A stretch of DNA of 64,000 nt, from the NCBI GenBank assembly GCA_017303805.1, contig JAFLBQ010000004.1, positions 248,001 through 312,000 on the forward strand, written 5' to 3'. Below, one piece after another: positions 7,625 through 16,290 of the stretch (positions within the stretch are counted from its first letter, which is position 1; every line of letters starts with the position of its first letter). The notes under the pieces were generated by a model, which was given only the letters and a program-made list of their open reading frames with translations, was not told where the DNA came from and did not search any database. The stretch is from Cytophagales bacterium. Lineage in GTDB: Bacteria; Bacteroidota; Bacteroidia; Cytophagales; Cyclobacteriaceae. Made by a program: the position numbers and the translations under genes.

Positions 7625-10453
7625 TCACAAGCCCGTCATTACAAATGCCCCCCAATAATAAGGTTCTTTAAACTTTGCCATTAGTTGCAGTTGGGCTTGT
7701 TTAAATGCTTTGGCTTTGGGTGTTCCCTTCGAAATGTTTGTATAAAAATTGGTCATCAACGCCTGCGTGGCTGCATCATCTACTTTCCATAAACTCATTA
7801 CCAATGCTTTTGCACCCGCCACAATAAACGCGCGCTGCAAGCCGTACACACCTTCACCGGCACGCACATCGCCCAATCCGGTTTCGCAAGCGCTCAGCAC
7901 AATCAGGTCGGTGCCCTCCAGCGCAAGGTTCATTGCTTCGTAGGCGGTAAGCACTCCGTTGTCGTTACTTTCCAGGTTGGGTATCGCTTCGCCTTTTAGC
8001 GTAGGCGATGCTCCAGCCAGTAAAAGGCCCGATCGCAGCAACGGGTTTTGACGCGCATTTTCATGCTGCACTCCGGCTGAAGCTTGTTCTACATCGGCCT
8101 GAAAGTAACCGTGCGTTGCAATGTGCACGATGGCCGGGCCATTTAAGGTTTTAATAATTGCTTCAGTGGCCGACTTCTGCAAGTAGGGCGTGGTTTGGTA
8201 GCCGCTCGTTTTTAAAATCTTTGAGATGTTCTCTATTTCTAATCTGGTGCCCGGCAAGGCAGGCACCGCATCGCCACCGTAATCGGGAAAGCCCAAAAGA
8301 AATGCATTCTTCTTAGAGGCTACCGGTTTTTGATTTTTTAGAGCCAGCACATCGCGGGTGTTGCCAATCATTACCAGATCGTACCGATTGAGTAAATAAT
8401 CACCATCGGTTTTTTTCAACGTGTTAAGGCTTATTTGATTATACACGCCATCGGCCGAAATGTAAAGTTGTTTTTTACCGGCCAGCGCAGGCTCAATGCG
8501 GGCCCAGAACTGTTCGTACGAATAATTGTCGGATTGCTTATTTTGAATGGCATTGCGATAAAATTTTGCGTAGCGGGTTTCAAGTTGGTTGCCGTTGTCC
8601 AGTACAATCAGTTTAGGGTTTACTGCACCTTTGGTTATAACCACAGCCGCATAGCGGGCATCGGTTGTGAAATCTTTATCGAACGCACGGATGCGGATAA
8701 GTTCTACTACTGCTTCCTGGTCGCTCAGTGCCGCCACGATAGTGGCATAACCGGTTTTATCGGTAGCATACCCTTGCGAGAAATCGCTGGAGCGTTGCGA
8801 AAGCGAGCGCTCCATGTCGTTGGCTTCTTGCTCAAGTGCAGCCAGGTTAATGTTCTGATTCGATAAGTCTTCTTTTGAAAGTGCATACAACCGGGCCAGG
8901 GTTTCTTTCTTATCCAGCCACGCCAGGTAGTCTTTAATCAGCTCATTGTTACCACTGCTTAAAATCGCTTTTTTTATTTTGTTGGTTGAGTTGAGCAAGA
9001 GGCCTTTAGTAACCAGTTGGTACTCCAGCAAGGTTTGAATAACAGCCGGGTTTGTAGCGCTTGCCTCCAGGCAATAGTTGTAGAAGCGCTGAAACCTGGG
9101 CTGCAACACATCCCAATACTTTGTTTTTTCGGCCTCGCTCATAGGCGGAAAATATTGATTGATAAAGTCGATGGATTTGTCCATTGCTATTTTGAAGCTG
9201 GCATCGGCTTTTGCTAAATCGCCTTTCTTCCAATAAAGTATGGCCAGGTCTTCCTGCGCCTTTACATACTCAGGGTGGTTGGTGTTAAGCGAAGTAGCGC
9301 TGATGGTAAGTGCTTTGGTTAGATTATCTTCGGCTTCGGCATAGCGGCCTTGCATGCGATAAAAGTTGCCGAGGTCATTCAGCACTTTCCCATAGTTAGG
9401 GTTTTCTTTTCCAAACCGGTTTAAATAAATCTGTGCGGCCTCTTTTAAGTAGCCCTCCACTTTATCTAACTTATTCATTTGAATGTAGAGCAAGCCGAGG
9501 TTATTGAGCACCCCGGCATAAAATGTTTTATCGCCCAGGGCCTTCAATTGCCTTTCCAGTTTTAAGTAAATCACTTCCGCCTCGGGGTACTTGCCTTGCT
9601 CCTGGTACAAGAGCGCCAGGTTAGATTGAAAGCCCACCTGGTTGCGTTTGCTTTTATTTTTTGATTTCTCCAGAATTTCGATGGCGGTGGTAAGCTGGGC
9701 CAGGGCCTGCTCTAAGCGGCCCACTTCGTAAAAGAAGAGCGCCTGGTTATTTAACACTACCGCATACTCATTGCTTTCTTTGCCCCATTGCTTTTCTACA
9801 GCTTGCAACGCCTCACGAAAATAGTTTTCGGCTTCATTAAAGCGGGCGGTTTCCTGGTAAAGTACCGCCAGGTTATTTAATGAAGAAGCGCCCGCCTTGC
9901 TATCGCGCCCCAGCGTTTGCTCGCGCAGCGCCAGGCCTTCGCTGGCATAGTACTCGGCCTGGTTAAACCGACCCATTGTTGCATACAGCAAACCCAGGTC
10001 GGCATGCACTTTACTGTAATTAATATTTTTAGTTAGCCCGGCTGCTTCGTAGGCAAGTTTCGCTTCTAAAAAAGAAACTTCAGCCAACTTATACCTGCGG
10101 GCCTGGTAAAAGTTTTCAGCCTGATCTAAAACAGCACGGCATCGCTCGGCTGCAGTTATGTCACTTTCTTTTTTAAGGTATTTATTTGAAGCCATGTAGG
10201 CTGTGCGGGTAGCTATTTCATCGGCATCCAGCACGTTCATCATGCCGGAGTTATCAATTACTGTAATGGCGTAGTTAAAATCGGTAGAATCCAACCGCTC
10301 GCGCGCGGCATCGGCCTGATTGGCTGCTTTACCTTTGGCTGCTTCTTTGGTTTTTTGAACAACTTTGTTTTTTAAATTCTGCAATTGGCTGCTGGCCACC
10401 AGCGGCAACAACAGCAAAAAAATCCACACCAGCTTCTTCATACTATTTTTCAT
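7625..10453 (-). CDS. Secreted TPR-CHAT caspase-like protein
   Basis: 942 residues. The signal peptide is 'MKNSMKKLVWIFLLLLPLVASSQ'. Residues ~95-430 hold about eight tetratricopeptide repeats of the kinesin-light-chain type ('SLNNLAVLYQETARFNEAENYFREAL' and similar units). The C-terminal ~300 residues are a CHAT domain, a caspase-fold peptidase, with the catalytic pair visible as His in 'HIATHGYF' (~776) and Cys in 'SACETGLG' (~856). CHAT proteins cleave partners recruited through the TPRs; some act in defence with gasdermin or Craspase systems, but this copy has a signal peptide and no such partners. It starts 3 nt after the upstream isomerase stop. Substrate unknown. Confidence 0.9.
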   Translation of the reverse strand: MKNSMKKLVWIFLLLLPLVASSQLQNLKNKVVQKTKEAAKGKAANQADAARERLDSTDFNYAITVIDNSGMMNVLDADEIATRTAYMASNKYLKKESDITAAERCRAVLDQAENFYQARRYKLAEVSFLEAKLAYEAAGLTKNINYSKVHADLGLLYATMGRFNQAEYYASEGLALREQTLGRDSKAGASSLNNLAVLYQETARFNEAENYFREALQAVEKQWGKESNEYAVVLNNQALFFYEVGRLEQALAQLTTAIEILEKSKNKSKRNQVGFQSNLALLYQEQGKYPEAEVIYLKLERQLKALGDKTFYAGVLNNLGLLYIQMNKLDKVEGYLKEAAQIYLNRFGKENPNYGKVLNDLGNFYRMQGRYAEAEDNLTKALTISATSLNTNHPEYVKAQEDLAILYWKKGDLAKADASFKIAMDKSIDFINQYFPPMSEAEKTKYWDVLQPRFQRFYNYCLEASATNPAVIQTLLEYQLVTKGLLLNSTNKIKKAILSSGNNELIKDYLAWLDKKETLARLYALSKEDLSNQNINLAALEQEANDMERSLSQRSSDFSQGYATDKTGYATIVAALSDQEAVVELIRIRAFDKDFTTDARYAAVVITKGAVNPKLIVLDNGNQLETRYAKFYRNAIQNKQSDNYSYEQFWARIEPALAGKKQLYISADGVYNQISLNTLKKTDGDYLLNRYDLVMIGNTRDVLALKNQKPVASKKNAFLLGFPDYGGDAVPALPGTRLEIENISKILKTSGYQTTPYLQKSATEAIIKTLNGPAIVHIATHGYFQADVEQASAGVQHENARQNPLLRSGLLLAGASPTLKGEAIPNLESNDNGVLTAYEAMNLALEGTDLIVLSACETGLGDVRAGEGVYGLQRAFIVAGAKALVMSLWKVDDAATQALMTNFYTNISKGTPKAKAFKQAQLQLMAKFKEPYYWGAFVMTGL

Positions 10454-10456
10454 TTT

Positions 10457-11386
10457 TTAGAACGTATCACTATCGCGGTAAGCCTGAATTAATGCAAGCT
10501 CGCCCGCTTTGCCCTCTTTGGCATTTCCGTGTTCCATACCCACCACACCTTTAAATCCTTTTTCGTGCAAGTGCTTAAAAATATTTTTGTAGTTGATTTC
10601 TCCGGTAGTGGGTTCTTTCCGGCCCGGGTTATCCCCTACCTGTATATAGGCAATCTCATCCCAACAGGTGTTAAGGTTGTTAATCAGGTTGCCTTCGTTG
10701 CGTTGCATGTGGTAAATATCAAACAGAATTTTGCAGGCCGGGCTTTTTACAGCTTTGCAGATTTCGAAGGTTTGATCGGAAAAGCGAAGAAAAAGTTCGG
10801 GCGTATCGCTAAGGGGTTCCAAAACCATAACCAGACCATGTGGTTCAAAAATTTCTGCTCCTCTGCGCAACGCCTCCACTACATTGGCAGTCTGAATACC
10901 CAACGGCAGTTTGCGTTCAAAAAAACCAGGCACCACCGTCATCCATTTTGCGTTAACACGTTTTGCAGCTTCTACCGAAGCCCGGCAGGTTTTTATAAAG
11001 TTGTCGGTAAACTCTTGCTTGCCGGTTGTAAGCGAAGTTTTCCAGTTATCGCCACCATCTACAACAAAAACACCCATAGTCATATTGAGTGCGGCCAGTG
11101 TTTTTCCAATTCGCTCCTGGTATTCAATAGGCCGGCCCAATAAGCCATTATCTTCAATGGCCCGAAAACCCTGGTCGGCCATAAACTTAATCTGATCAAT
11201 AAAGTCAGGCCCGGCATGGTTTTTAAACATGCCATCGTGCGGGGCATAGTTTAATTTAAAAGGTTTGCCGGCCACCCGTTGTTTTTCAGTTGCCTCCGCG
11301 TGCAAAGGCCAGGCTGCGAGAGCCGACAAGCCGGCCATCAACGTAGTGTTCTTAACAAATTCTCTTCGGGATTGCGTGGTTTTCAT
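10457..11386 (-). CDS. Tat-exported hydroxypyruvate isomerase-like TIM barrel
   Basis: 309 residues. It begins with a twin-arginine signal, SRREFVKNTTLMAG, then a hydrophobic stretch ending 'WPLHAEA', so it is probably exported folded. The rest is an AP-endonuclease-2/xylose-isomerase-like TIM barrel with metal-ligand motifs 'MVLEPLSD', 'ILFDIYHMQ' and 'VGMEHGN', as in hydroxypyruvate isomerase (Hyi) and related sugar isomerases. The substrate is not certain; periplasmic Bacteroidota homologues are usually tied to sugar or polyol breakdown. Just upstream is a palindromic leader (11391-11477) shared with the Tat-exported Gfo/Idh/MocA gene 2.4 kb away, which suggests joint function or regulation. 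Confidence 0.85.
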   Translation of the reverse strand: MKTTQSRREFVKNTTLMAGLSALAAWPLHAEATEKQRVAGKPFKLNYAPHDGMFKNHAGPDFIDQIKFMADQGFRAIEDNGLLGRPIEYQERIGKTLAALNMTMGVFVVDGGDNWKTSLTTGKQEFTDNFIKTCRASVEAAKRVNAKWMTVVPGFFERKLPLGIQTANVVEALRRGAEIFEPHGLVMVLEPLSDTPELFLRFSDQTFEICKAVKSPACKILFDIYHMQRNEGNLINNLNTCWDEIAYIQVGDNPGRKEPTTGEINYKNIFKHLHEKGFKGVVGMEHGNAKEGKAGELALIQAYRDSDTF

Positions 11387-11390
11387 AAAT

Positions 11391-11477
11391 CAGTTGCTGG
11401 TTACTGGTCGCTGGTTTCTTGTTACTGGTTGGATGCTATTAGTTAGTAGCTAAGTAGCCAGCAACCAGCTACTACTT
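11391..11477. repeat. Palindromic leader repeat, copy 1
   Basis: An 87-bp block that ends 4 bp from the ATG of the Tat-exported isomerase. It is built from repeats of CTGGTTACTG-like units facing their complements: read toward the gene it starts AAGTAGTAGCTGG-TTGCTGG and ends CCAGTAACCAGCAACTG. The two halves can fold into a long imperfect hairpin. The same element, in the same orientation relative to its gene, precedes the Tat-exported oxidoreductase gene (13756-13823). Confidence 0.75.
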
Positions 11478-11556
11478 ACGCCACAAGTTAAAAACATTCC
11501 ATCAAATAATGTCTGCTATTAATACGGAGCACGTTAACTTGCTGCACTTTAGTGCA

Positions 11557-12747
11557 ATGAGATTATATCGCAATTTATCCGTAGCCGTTGTTGATGCCCT
11601 GAGCGAAATCTTTGTTAACAACAAATATGCCGATAAGGTAATAGAAAAGATTTTGAAGAGTAACCCCCGGTGGGGCGCGCGCGACAGACGCTTTATTGCC
11701 GAAACAACCTACGACATTGTGCGGTGGTACCGTCTTTTTAAAGAGTTGGGCGAAGCTGCAGATACCGATTTTTGGAAACTGCTGGGAGTGTGGTGTGTGT
11801 GGAGCCGGGCCGAACTGCCGGAGTGGGAGGAATTAAAAGGAATTAACCGCCCCCGGATTGAAGCCCGCTACGAAACACTAAAGAACAACCGCGTGCTGCG
11901 CGAGTCCATACCCGATTGGTTAGATGAAGTGTGTGAAGCTGAATTAGGTACTTCGTGGGATAAAGAGTTGGCAGCTTTGAATGAAGAAGCTACCGTGGTG
12001 TTGCGGGTTAACACGCTAAAAACATCGCGCAAAGAGTTGCAACAAATTCTGGTCGAAGAAGAGATTCAAACCGAAGCACCGGCAGAGTTTCCGGATGCGT
12101 TGTTACTGGCGCAACGCCAGAATATTTTTACACGGCAGGCATTTAAAGATGGATTGTTCGAAGTGCAGGATGCCGGCTCCCAATTGATCGCGCCCTTTTT
12201 ACAAGCGCAGCCCGGCATGCGTGTAATTGATGCTTGTGCCGGAGGTGGCGGAAAAACGTTGCACCTCGCTTCGCTTATGCATAACAAGGGCCGCATTATT
12301 GCCATGGACACCGAGGCGTGGAAACTGGACGAGTTGAAGAAACGCGCACGCAGAGCCGGGGCTGCCAACATTGAAACCCGTTGGATTGAATCGTCCAAAA
12401 CAATTAAGCGTTTAGAAAATTCAGCCGACAGGCTGTTGCTGGATGTACCGTGTTCGGGGTTGGGTGTGTTAAAACGTAACCCCGATGCCAAGTGGAAACT
12501 TACTCCGGACTTTATTCAACGTGTTAAAGAATTACAACAACACATTCTATCCGATTATTGCGCCATGGTTAAACCCGGTGGGTTAATCGTATATTCAACT
12601 TGCAGTGTACTACCCTCAGAAAATGAATTGCAAGTGCAGGAATTTTTGCGCACGCACCCCAACTACGAATTGCTGGATGAGAAAACCATGCGGCCCAGTG
12701 CAGGATTTGATGGGTTTTACATGGCCCGGCTTATGCGAAAGCTTTAA
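11557..12747 (+). CDS. RsmB-like rRNA (cytosine-5) methyltransferase
   Basis: 396 residues. An N-terminal NusB-like helical region ('FVNNKYADKVIEKIL') is followed by a class I SAM-dependent methyltransferase domain. Motif I is 'VIDACAGGGGKTLHLA', motif IV is 'LLDVPCSGLGVLKRNPD', and motif VI is 'YSTCSVLPSENE' with the catalytic Cys in TCS. These mark the RsmB/NSUN family, which methylates C5 of cytosine in RNA using two cysteines; 16S C967 is the usual RsmB target, but the exact site is inferred. ATG 11557 aligns with the family N-terminus; an in-frame ATG at 11509 would add 16 residues. Confidence 0.9.
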   Translation: MRLYRNLSVAVVDALSEIFVNNKYADKVIEKILKSNPRWGARDRRFIAETTYDIVRWYRLFKELGEAADTDFWKLLGVWCVWSRAELPEWEELKGINRPRIEARYETLKNNRVLRESIPDWLDEVCEAELGTSWDKELAALNEEATVVLRVNTLKTSRKELQQILVEEEIQTEAPAEFPDALLLAQRQNIFTRQAFKDGLFEVQDAGSQLIAPFLQAQPGMRVIDACAGGGGKTLHLASLMHNKGRIIAMDTEAWKLDELKKRARRAGAANIETRWIESSKTIKRLENSADRLLLDVPCSGLGVLKRNPDAKWKLTPDFIQRVKELQQHILSDYCAMVKPGGLIVYSTCSVLPSENELQVQEFLRTHPNYELLDEKTMRPSAGFDGFYMARLMRKL

Positions 12748-12822
12748 ATTTTATAAAGGTTGAGCGAAGGAAAACAAACCACTCCTGATTTACTTCCCAT
12801 TTTAAATTCTATACTTTCGCTT

Positions 12823-13755
12823 ATGATGAAGCACGTGTTCCCAATCATTCTTTTCTTTTCCGTGCAGCTAACCGCGCAGGACATTAAAACTTACGTGCAA
12901 AAAATGGACGGCAACGTGAGTTTTAAAATGGTGGCCATTCCGGCCGGCAAATTCAGAATAGGTAGCGCCCTTACTGAGCGCGGAAGGCAAGAAGATGAAG
13001 GCCCGCAAAAAGAAATAACCCTTGGCGCTTTTTGGATGGGCGAGCACGAAGTAACCTTTGCCGAGTGGGATTTATATTTTAAAGACAACTCGCTTCCGCA
13101 AAGCAAAACGATAGACGGAGTTACACGGGCAACCCCACAATACATAGATTTAACCTGGGGTATGGGGCGCGATGCGCGGCACCCAACCAATAGCATGAGC
13201 CACACCGCAGCTATGATGTACTGCAAATGGCTTTACACCCAAACCGGATTTTTCTATCGCCTGCCCACCGAAGCCGAATGGGAGTATGCATGCCGCGCTG
13301 GCAGCGAAACCTCCTATCCATTCGGAAATGAGGCCGCCAGCTTGCGGGACTATGGCTATTTTAAAGATAACAGCAGCGGGAAATTTCATTTGGTAGCACA
13401 ATTGAAACCCAATGCCTGGGGCTTGTACGATATGCTGGGCAATTTAAGCGAGTGGACGCTTGACCAATACGATGCCGGTTACTACTCAAAAGTGTCCGAT
13501 AAAAATCCCATAACCACTCCGGCCGCCAAACATCCTAAAACGGTTAAAGGCGGTTCTTATTTAGACGATGCATCCGAACTGCGCTGCGCCAACCGCATTG
13601 CCTCCCAGGCCAACTGGAACATACGCGACCCGCAAATACCTAAGAGTAAATGGTGGCTTACCGATGGCATGTTTGTGGGCTTTCGGGTGGTGCGACCACT
13701 CGTGCAACCTTCTAAAGAAGAGATTGAAAAGTTTTATACCTTGTACCTGAAGTAG
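12823..13755 (+). CDS. Exported SUMF1/formylglycine-generating-like protein
   Basis: 310 residues. ATG 12823 opens a signal peptide ('MMKHVFPIILFFSVQLTAQ'); an upstream in-frame start at 12760 would bury it. The mature protein is an FGE-sulfatase (SUMF1) C-type-lectin-like domain: 'FKMVAIPAGKFRIGS', 'FWMGEHEVTFAEWDLYF', 'YRLPTEAEWEYACRAG', 'WGLYDMLGNLSEWTLDQY', 'VKGGSYLDD' and 'GFRVVRP' all fit in order. True FGE converts a sulfatase Cys to formylglycine with a Cys pair; that pair is not evident and no sulfatase is nearby, so it may be a structural or gliding-related member (GldK-like families share the fold). Its stop abuts the palindromic leader of the next gene. Confidence 0.87.
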   Translation: MMKHVFPIILFFSVQLTAQDIKTYVQKMDGNVSFKMVAIPAGKFRIGSALTERGRQEDEGPQKEITLGAFWMGEHEVTFAEWDLYFKDNSLPQSKTIDGVTRATPQYIDLTWGMGRDARHPTNSMSHTAAMMYCKWLYTQTGFFYRLPTEAEWEYACRAGSETSYPFGNEAASLRDYGYFKDNSSGKFHLVAQLKPNAWGLYDMLGNLSEWTLDQYDAGYYSKVSDKNPITTPAAKHPKTVKGGSYLDDASELRCANRIASQANWNIRDPQIPKSKWWLTDGMFVGFRVVRPLVQPSKEEIEKFYTLYLK

Positions 13756-13823
13756 TAGCTGGTTACTGGTTGCTGGCTACTTGCAATGACAGACCAGTGA
13801 CCAGAAACAAGTAACCAGATACA
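13756..13823. repeat. Palindromic leader repeat, copy 2
   Basis: A 68-bp block between the SUMF1-like stop and the Gfo/Idh/MocA ATG. CTGGTTACTGGTTGCTGG on the left pairs with the complement of CCAGTGACCAGAAACAAGT and AACCAG on the right to give an imperfect hairpin. It is clearly homologous to copy 1 (11391-11477): both start AAGTAGTAGCTGG and both carry TTGCTGGCTACTT. Each ends a few bases before the ATG of a Tat-exported enzyme gene. Confidence 0.75.
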
Positions 13824-13826
13824 GTT

Positions 13827-15152
13827 ATGAAATCCCACACACGCAGAGAGTTCGTAAAAAAAACCTCGCTCCTTGCCGGAAGTTTGGCAGCACTGCCGCT
13901 CATCTCAAAATCACAATCTGTAAACACCTCGGTGGATGATGCAATAAAAATTGCATTGATAGGATGTGGCGGGCGTGGCACGGGAGCCGCCATGCAGGCA
14001 TTGCTTACCAAACAAAATGTAAAACTGGTAGCCATGGCCGATGCTTTCCGCGATCGCCTTGAGCAATGCTACGCTGCATTAACCGATGCCGACAATGAAG
14101 AAGGCAACGTTTCGGGCCGCGTGGCAGTGCCCGAAGAAAATAAGTTTGTTGGTTTTGAAGGCTACAAAAAAGCAATTGCCTTAGCCGATGTAGTAATTCT
14201 TACCACCCCGCCCGGCTTTAGGCCCATGCACTTTGAAGAAGCCGTACGATTAGGCAAGCATGTGTTTATGGAAAAGCCGGTGGCTACCGACCCGGCTGGG
14301 ATAAAACGCGTGTTGGATGCAGCGCTTGTTGCGCGCCAAAAAAAGTTGAACGTAGTAGTTGGTTTGCAGCGACATTATCAAAACTCTTACCGCGAGTTGT
14401 ACAAAAAATTTAAAGATGGTTTAATTGGTGAGATCGTTTCCGCGCAAGCGTGGTGGAACAATGAAGGAGTGTGGGTTAATCATCGCAAATACAACCAAAC
14501 CGAAATGGAATACCAGATGCGCAACTGGTATTATTTTAACTGGCTCTGTGGCGATCACATCGTTGAGCAACATATACACAACATAGATGTGATCAACTGG
14601 TTTAAGGGCGGCTACCCGGTAAAAGCACAAGGCATGGGTGGCCGCGAGGTGCGCAAAGGCAAAGACTTTGGCGAAATCTTCGACCATCACTATGTAGAGT
14701 TTACCTATGCCGATGGAACCATTTTGAATAGCCAATGCCGCCATATAAAAGGCACGATGAGCAAGGTAGATGAGTTGATTATGGGCACCAAAGGCAACAT
14801 TTATTTTGGAGCCGCCAACATGGTTGACCGTAAAGGCAAAGTGCTATACCAATACGATCGCGCCAAAGAAAACAACCCGTATCAAACCGAGCATGATGAG
14901 TTATTTGCAGCCATTGCTAAACGGGAATATAAATTTGATGATACCGAGAACGGAGCCCGCAGCACCATGACGGCCATCCTCGGGCGGCTGGCAACTTACT
15001 CGGGCAACGTGGTGGAGTTTGATAAAGCGTTAAACTCGGGCCTAAGCATTATGCCTGCGCAATACGATTTCAATGCATTGCCCCCCATTGTTCCCAATGC
15101 CGAGGGGCTGTATCCGGTTGCGGTGCCCGGGGTTACCAATTATAATTCCTGA
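13827..15152 (+). CDS. Tat-exported Gfo/Idh/MocA oxidoreductase
   Basis: 441 residues. The twin-arginine signal TRREFVKKTSLLAG is nearly the same as in the isomerase at 10457-11386. The Rossmann domain follows ('KIALIGCGGRGTGAAM') with 'FMEKPVA' holding the conserved Lys of EKP that positions the nicotinamide ring. The C-terminal alpha/beta domain holds 'HIVEQHIHNIDVINWFKGGYP', the conserved active-site His region. The family oxidises or epimerises sugars or inositols with tightly bound NAD(P). Export and the shared leader with the isomerase suggest that both work on the same periplasmic carbohydrate. It is followed by a stem-loop terminator. Confidence 0.9.
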   Translation: MKSHTRREFVKKTSLLAGSLAALPLISKSQSVNTSVDDAIKIALIGCGGRGTGAAMQALLTKQNVKLVAMADAFRDRLEQCYAALTDADNEEGNVSGRVAVPEENKFVGFEGYKKAIALADVVILTTPPGFRPMHFEEAVRLGKHVFMEKPVATDPAGIKRVLDAALVARQKKLNVVVGLQRHYQNSYRELYKKFKDGLIGEIVSAQAWWNNEGVWVNHRKYNQTEMEYQMRNWYYFNWLCGDHIVEQHIHNIDVINWFKGGYPVKAQGMGGREVRKGKDFGEIFDHHYVEFTYADGTILNSQCRHIKGTMSKVDELIMGTKGNIYFGAANMVDRKGKVLYQYDRAKENNPYQTEHDELFAAIAKREYKFDDTENGARSTMTAILGRLATYSGNVVEFDKALNSGLSIMPAQYDFNALPPIVPNAEGLYPVAVPGVTNYNS

Positions 15153-15178
15153 CACCACTTATAAAGTTTAGCCCCTAC

Positions 15179-15218
15179 AATTCCCGTAAGATTTGCACAT
15201 TTCGGGAATTTTCATTTT
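15179..15218 (+). terminator. Stem-loop terminator after the oxidoreductase gene
   Basis: AATTCCCG (15179-15186) pairs with CGGGAATT (15203-15210), followed by TTCATTTT. It lies 27 bp after the Gfo/Idh stop and 11 bp before the plsC start, so it may partly insulate the two genes. The interrupted T-run makes it a moderate terminator. Confidence 0.55.
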
Positions 15219-15229
15219 AAAAAATAAGC

Positions 15230-15955
15230 GTGAAGTACATCGTTGCATTCTTTTCTGCCTTGTACATCTTTTGGGTGTTTCTGGTGTTTACGGTTTTTAT
15301 GTTGGTGTTTTTGCCCGGCATAATTCTGCCCGCATTTTTTGGCCAACATGCCGTAGCGGTAACTTATTTTTTTATGAAAGCCTGGAGTTGGGTGTTCAGC
15401 ATGCTCACTTTTATCCGCTACGAAATGGTGGGTAGAGAAAATATCGTTCCGGGCAAAGCTTACATCTACGTGAGCAACCATACTTCATTTCTCGATTTGC
15501 CGGGCATTGCCATGACCATCCGGGGCCAATTCAGGCCGTTGGCTAAAAAAGAGTTATTGAAGTTGCCTGTGTTTGGATGGATTACCCGGGCCACGTGTGT
15601 AGTGGTTGACCGCAGTAATAATGAAAGCCGCAAGAAAAGCCTCGAACGTCTGAAGGAAATCCTCAACATGGGCATCAACATTCTGGTGTTTCCGGAAGGA
15701 ACTCAAAATCGTTCGCAGCAATTGTTGCAACCTTTTAAAGATGGCGCTTTTCGCATTGCAGCCGACACACAAAAGCCTTTACTACCTATGGTTGTAATTG
15801 GCGCGGGGAAACTAATGCCGCCTGGCACCATTAAGCTGCGCCCGGGCAAAATTCAAATTAAAGTGGGGCCCGAAATTCCTGTGACTGCAGAAGAAGATAC
15901 CCGGGCGCTTAAAGAAAAAGTTTACAACAAATTAGAGGCAATGCTGCTGGCATGA
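15230..15955 (+). CDS. plsC: 1-acyl-sn-glycerol-3-phosphate acyltransferase
   Basis: 241 residues starting at GTG. Two N-terminal hydrophobic stretches form the membrane anchor. The acyltransferase motifs appear in order: 'VSNHTSFLD' (NHxxxxD, block I), 'ATCVVVDRSNNESR' (block II), 'ILVFPEGTQNRS' (block III FPEGT) and 'LLPMVVIGA' (block IV). The enzyme adds the second acyl chain to lysophosphatidic acid to make phosphatidic acid for membrane phospholipids. No other lipid gene is adjacent. A hairpin follows at 15980-16023. Confidence 0.92.
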   Translation: MKYIVAFFSALYIFWVFLVFTVFMLVFLPGIILPAFFGQHAVAVTYFFMKAWSWVFSMLTFIRYEMVGRENIVPGKAYIYVSNHTSFLDLPGIAMTIRGQFRPLAKKELLKLPVFGWITRATCVVVDRSNNESRKKSLERLKEILNMGINILVFPEGTQNRSQQLLQPFKDGAFRIAADTQKPLLPMVVIGAGKLMPPGTIKLRPGKIQIKVGPEIPVTAEEDTRALKEKVYNKLEAMLLA

Positions 15956-16290
15956 ACTGCCTCGTAAATCTCCTTGCCCTTGCCAGGCGGGTAGGCATTC
16001 AACCTGCCGGCCACTAATGGCAAGTCAACTTTTGAAGTACTCATTATTTATAATGCGGTAAATTTTAGGTAAACCTCCTAACACCCGTTTAACCATCCAG
16101 TTAACACCGAGTGTGGTTTCTATTTCTGTGGATATCAATCCATTAGCCAGACCTTTCCCACTTGGCTGCCTACAATAAATTTTACCTGACCTCAAGCTCC
16201 GAACTCGACAGCAGTAAAAAAATCATTAAAAAATTACACTTTAATTGAATATTTAACCAAATGTTGTAAGTTTCTATTTCCTAAACACTT
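15956..16290. other. 335-bp intergenic region with stem-loop
   Basis: No gene is supported here. The first part has a strong hairpin right after plsC: GGCGGGTAGG (15986-15995) with CCTGCCGGCC (16003-16012), one mismatch, extended by TTGCC/GGCAA. Its T-run is weak, so it may be an mRNA-end or REP-like structure. The rest is AT-rich and must hold the promoter of the downstream T9SS gene, but no good TTG-N19-TAnnTTTG match was found. A 60-codon open frame on the minus strand (about 16030-16230) lacks a start codon. Confidence 0.6.

Noticed and set aside
12066-12491. 141-codon open frame opposite the RsmB-like gene
   Set aside because: Antisense shadow of a strong coding gene; residues show no domain and codon positions mirror the plus-strand gene.
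16030-16230. Open frame on the minus strand ending 'RIINNEYFKS'
   Set aside because: About 60 codons with no start codon near the beginning, low GC and no known motif; probably chance.
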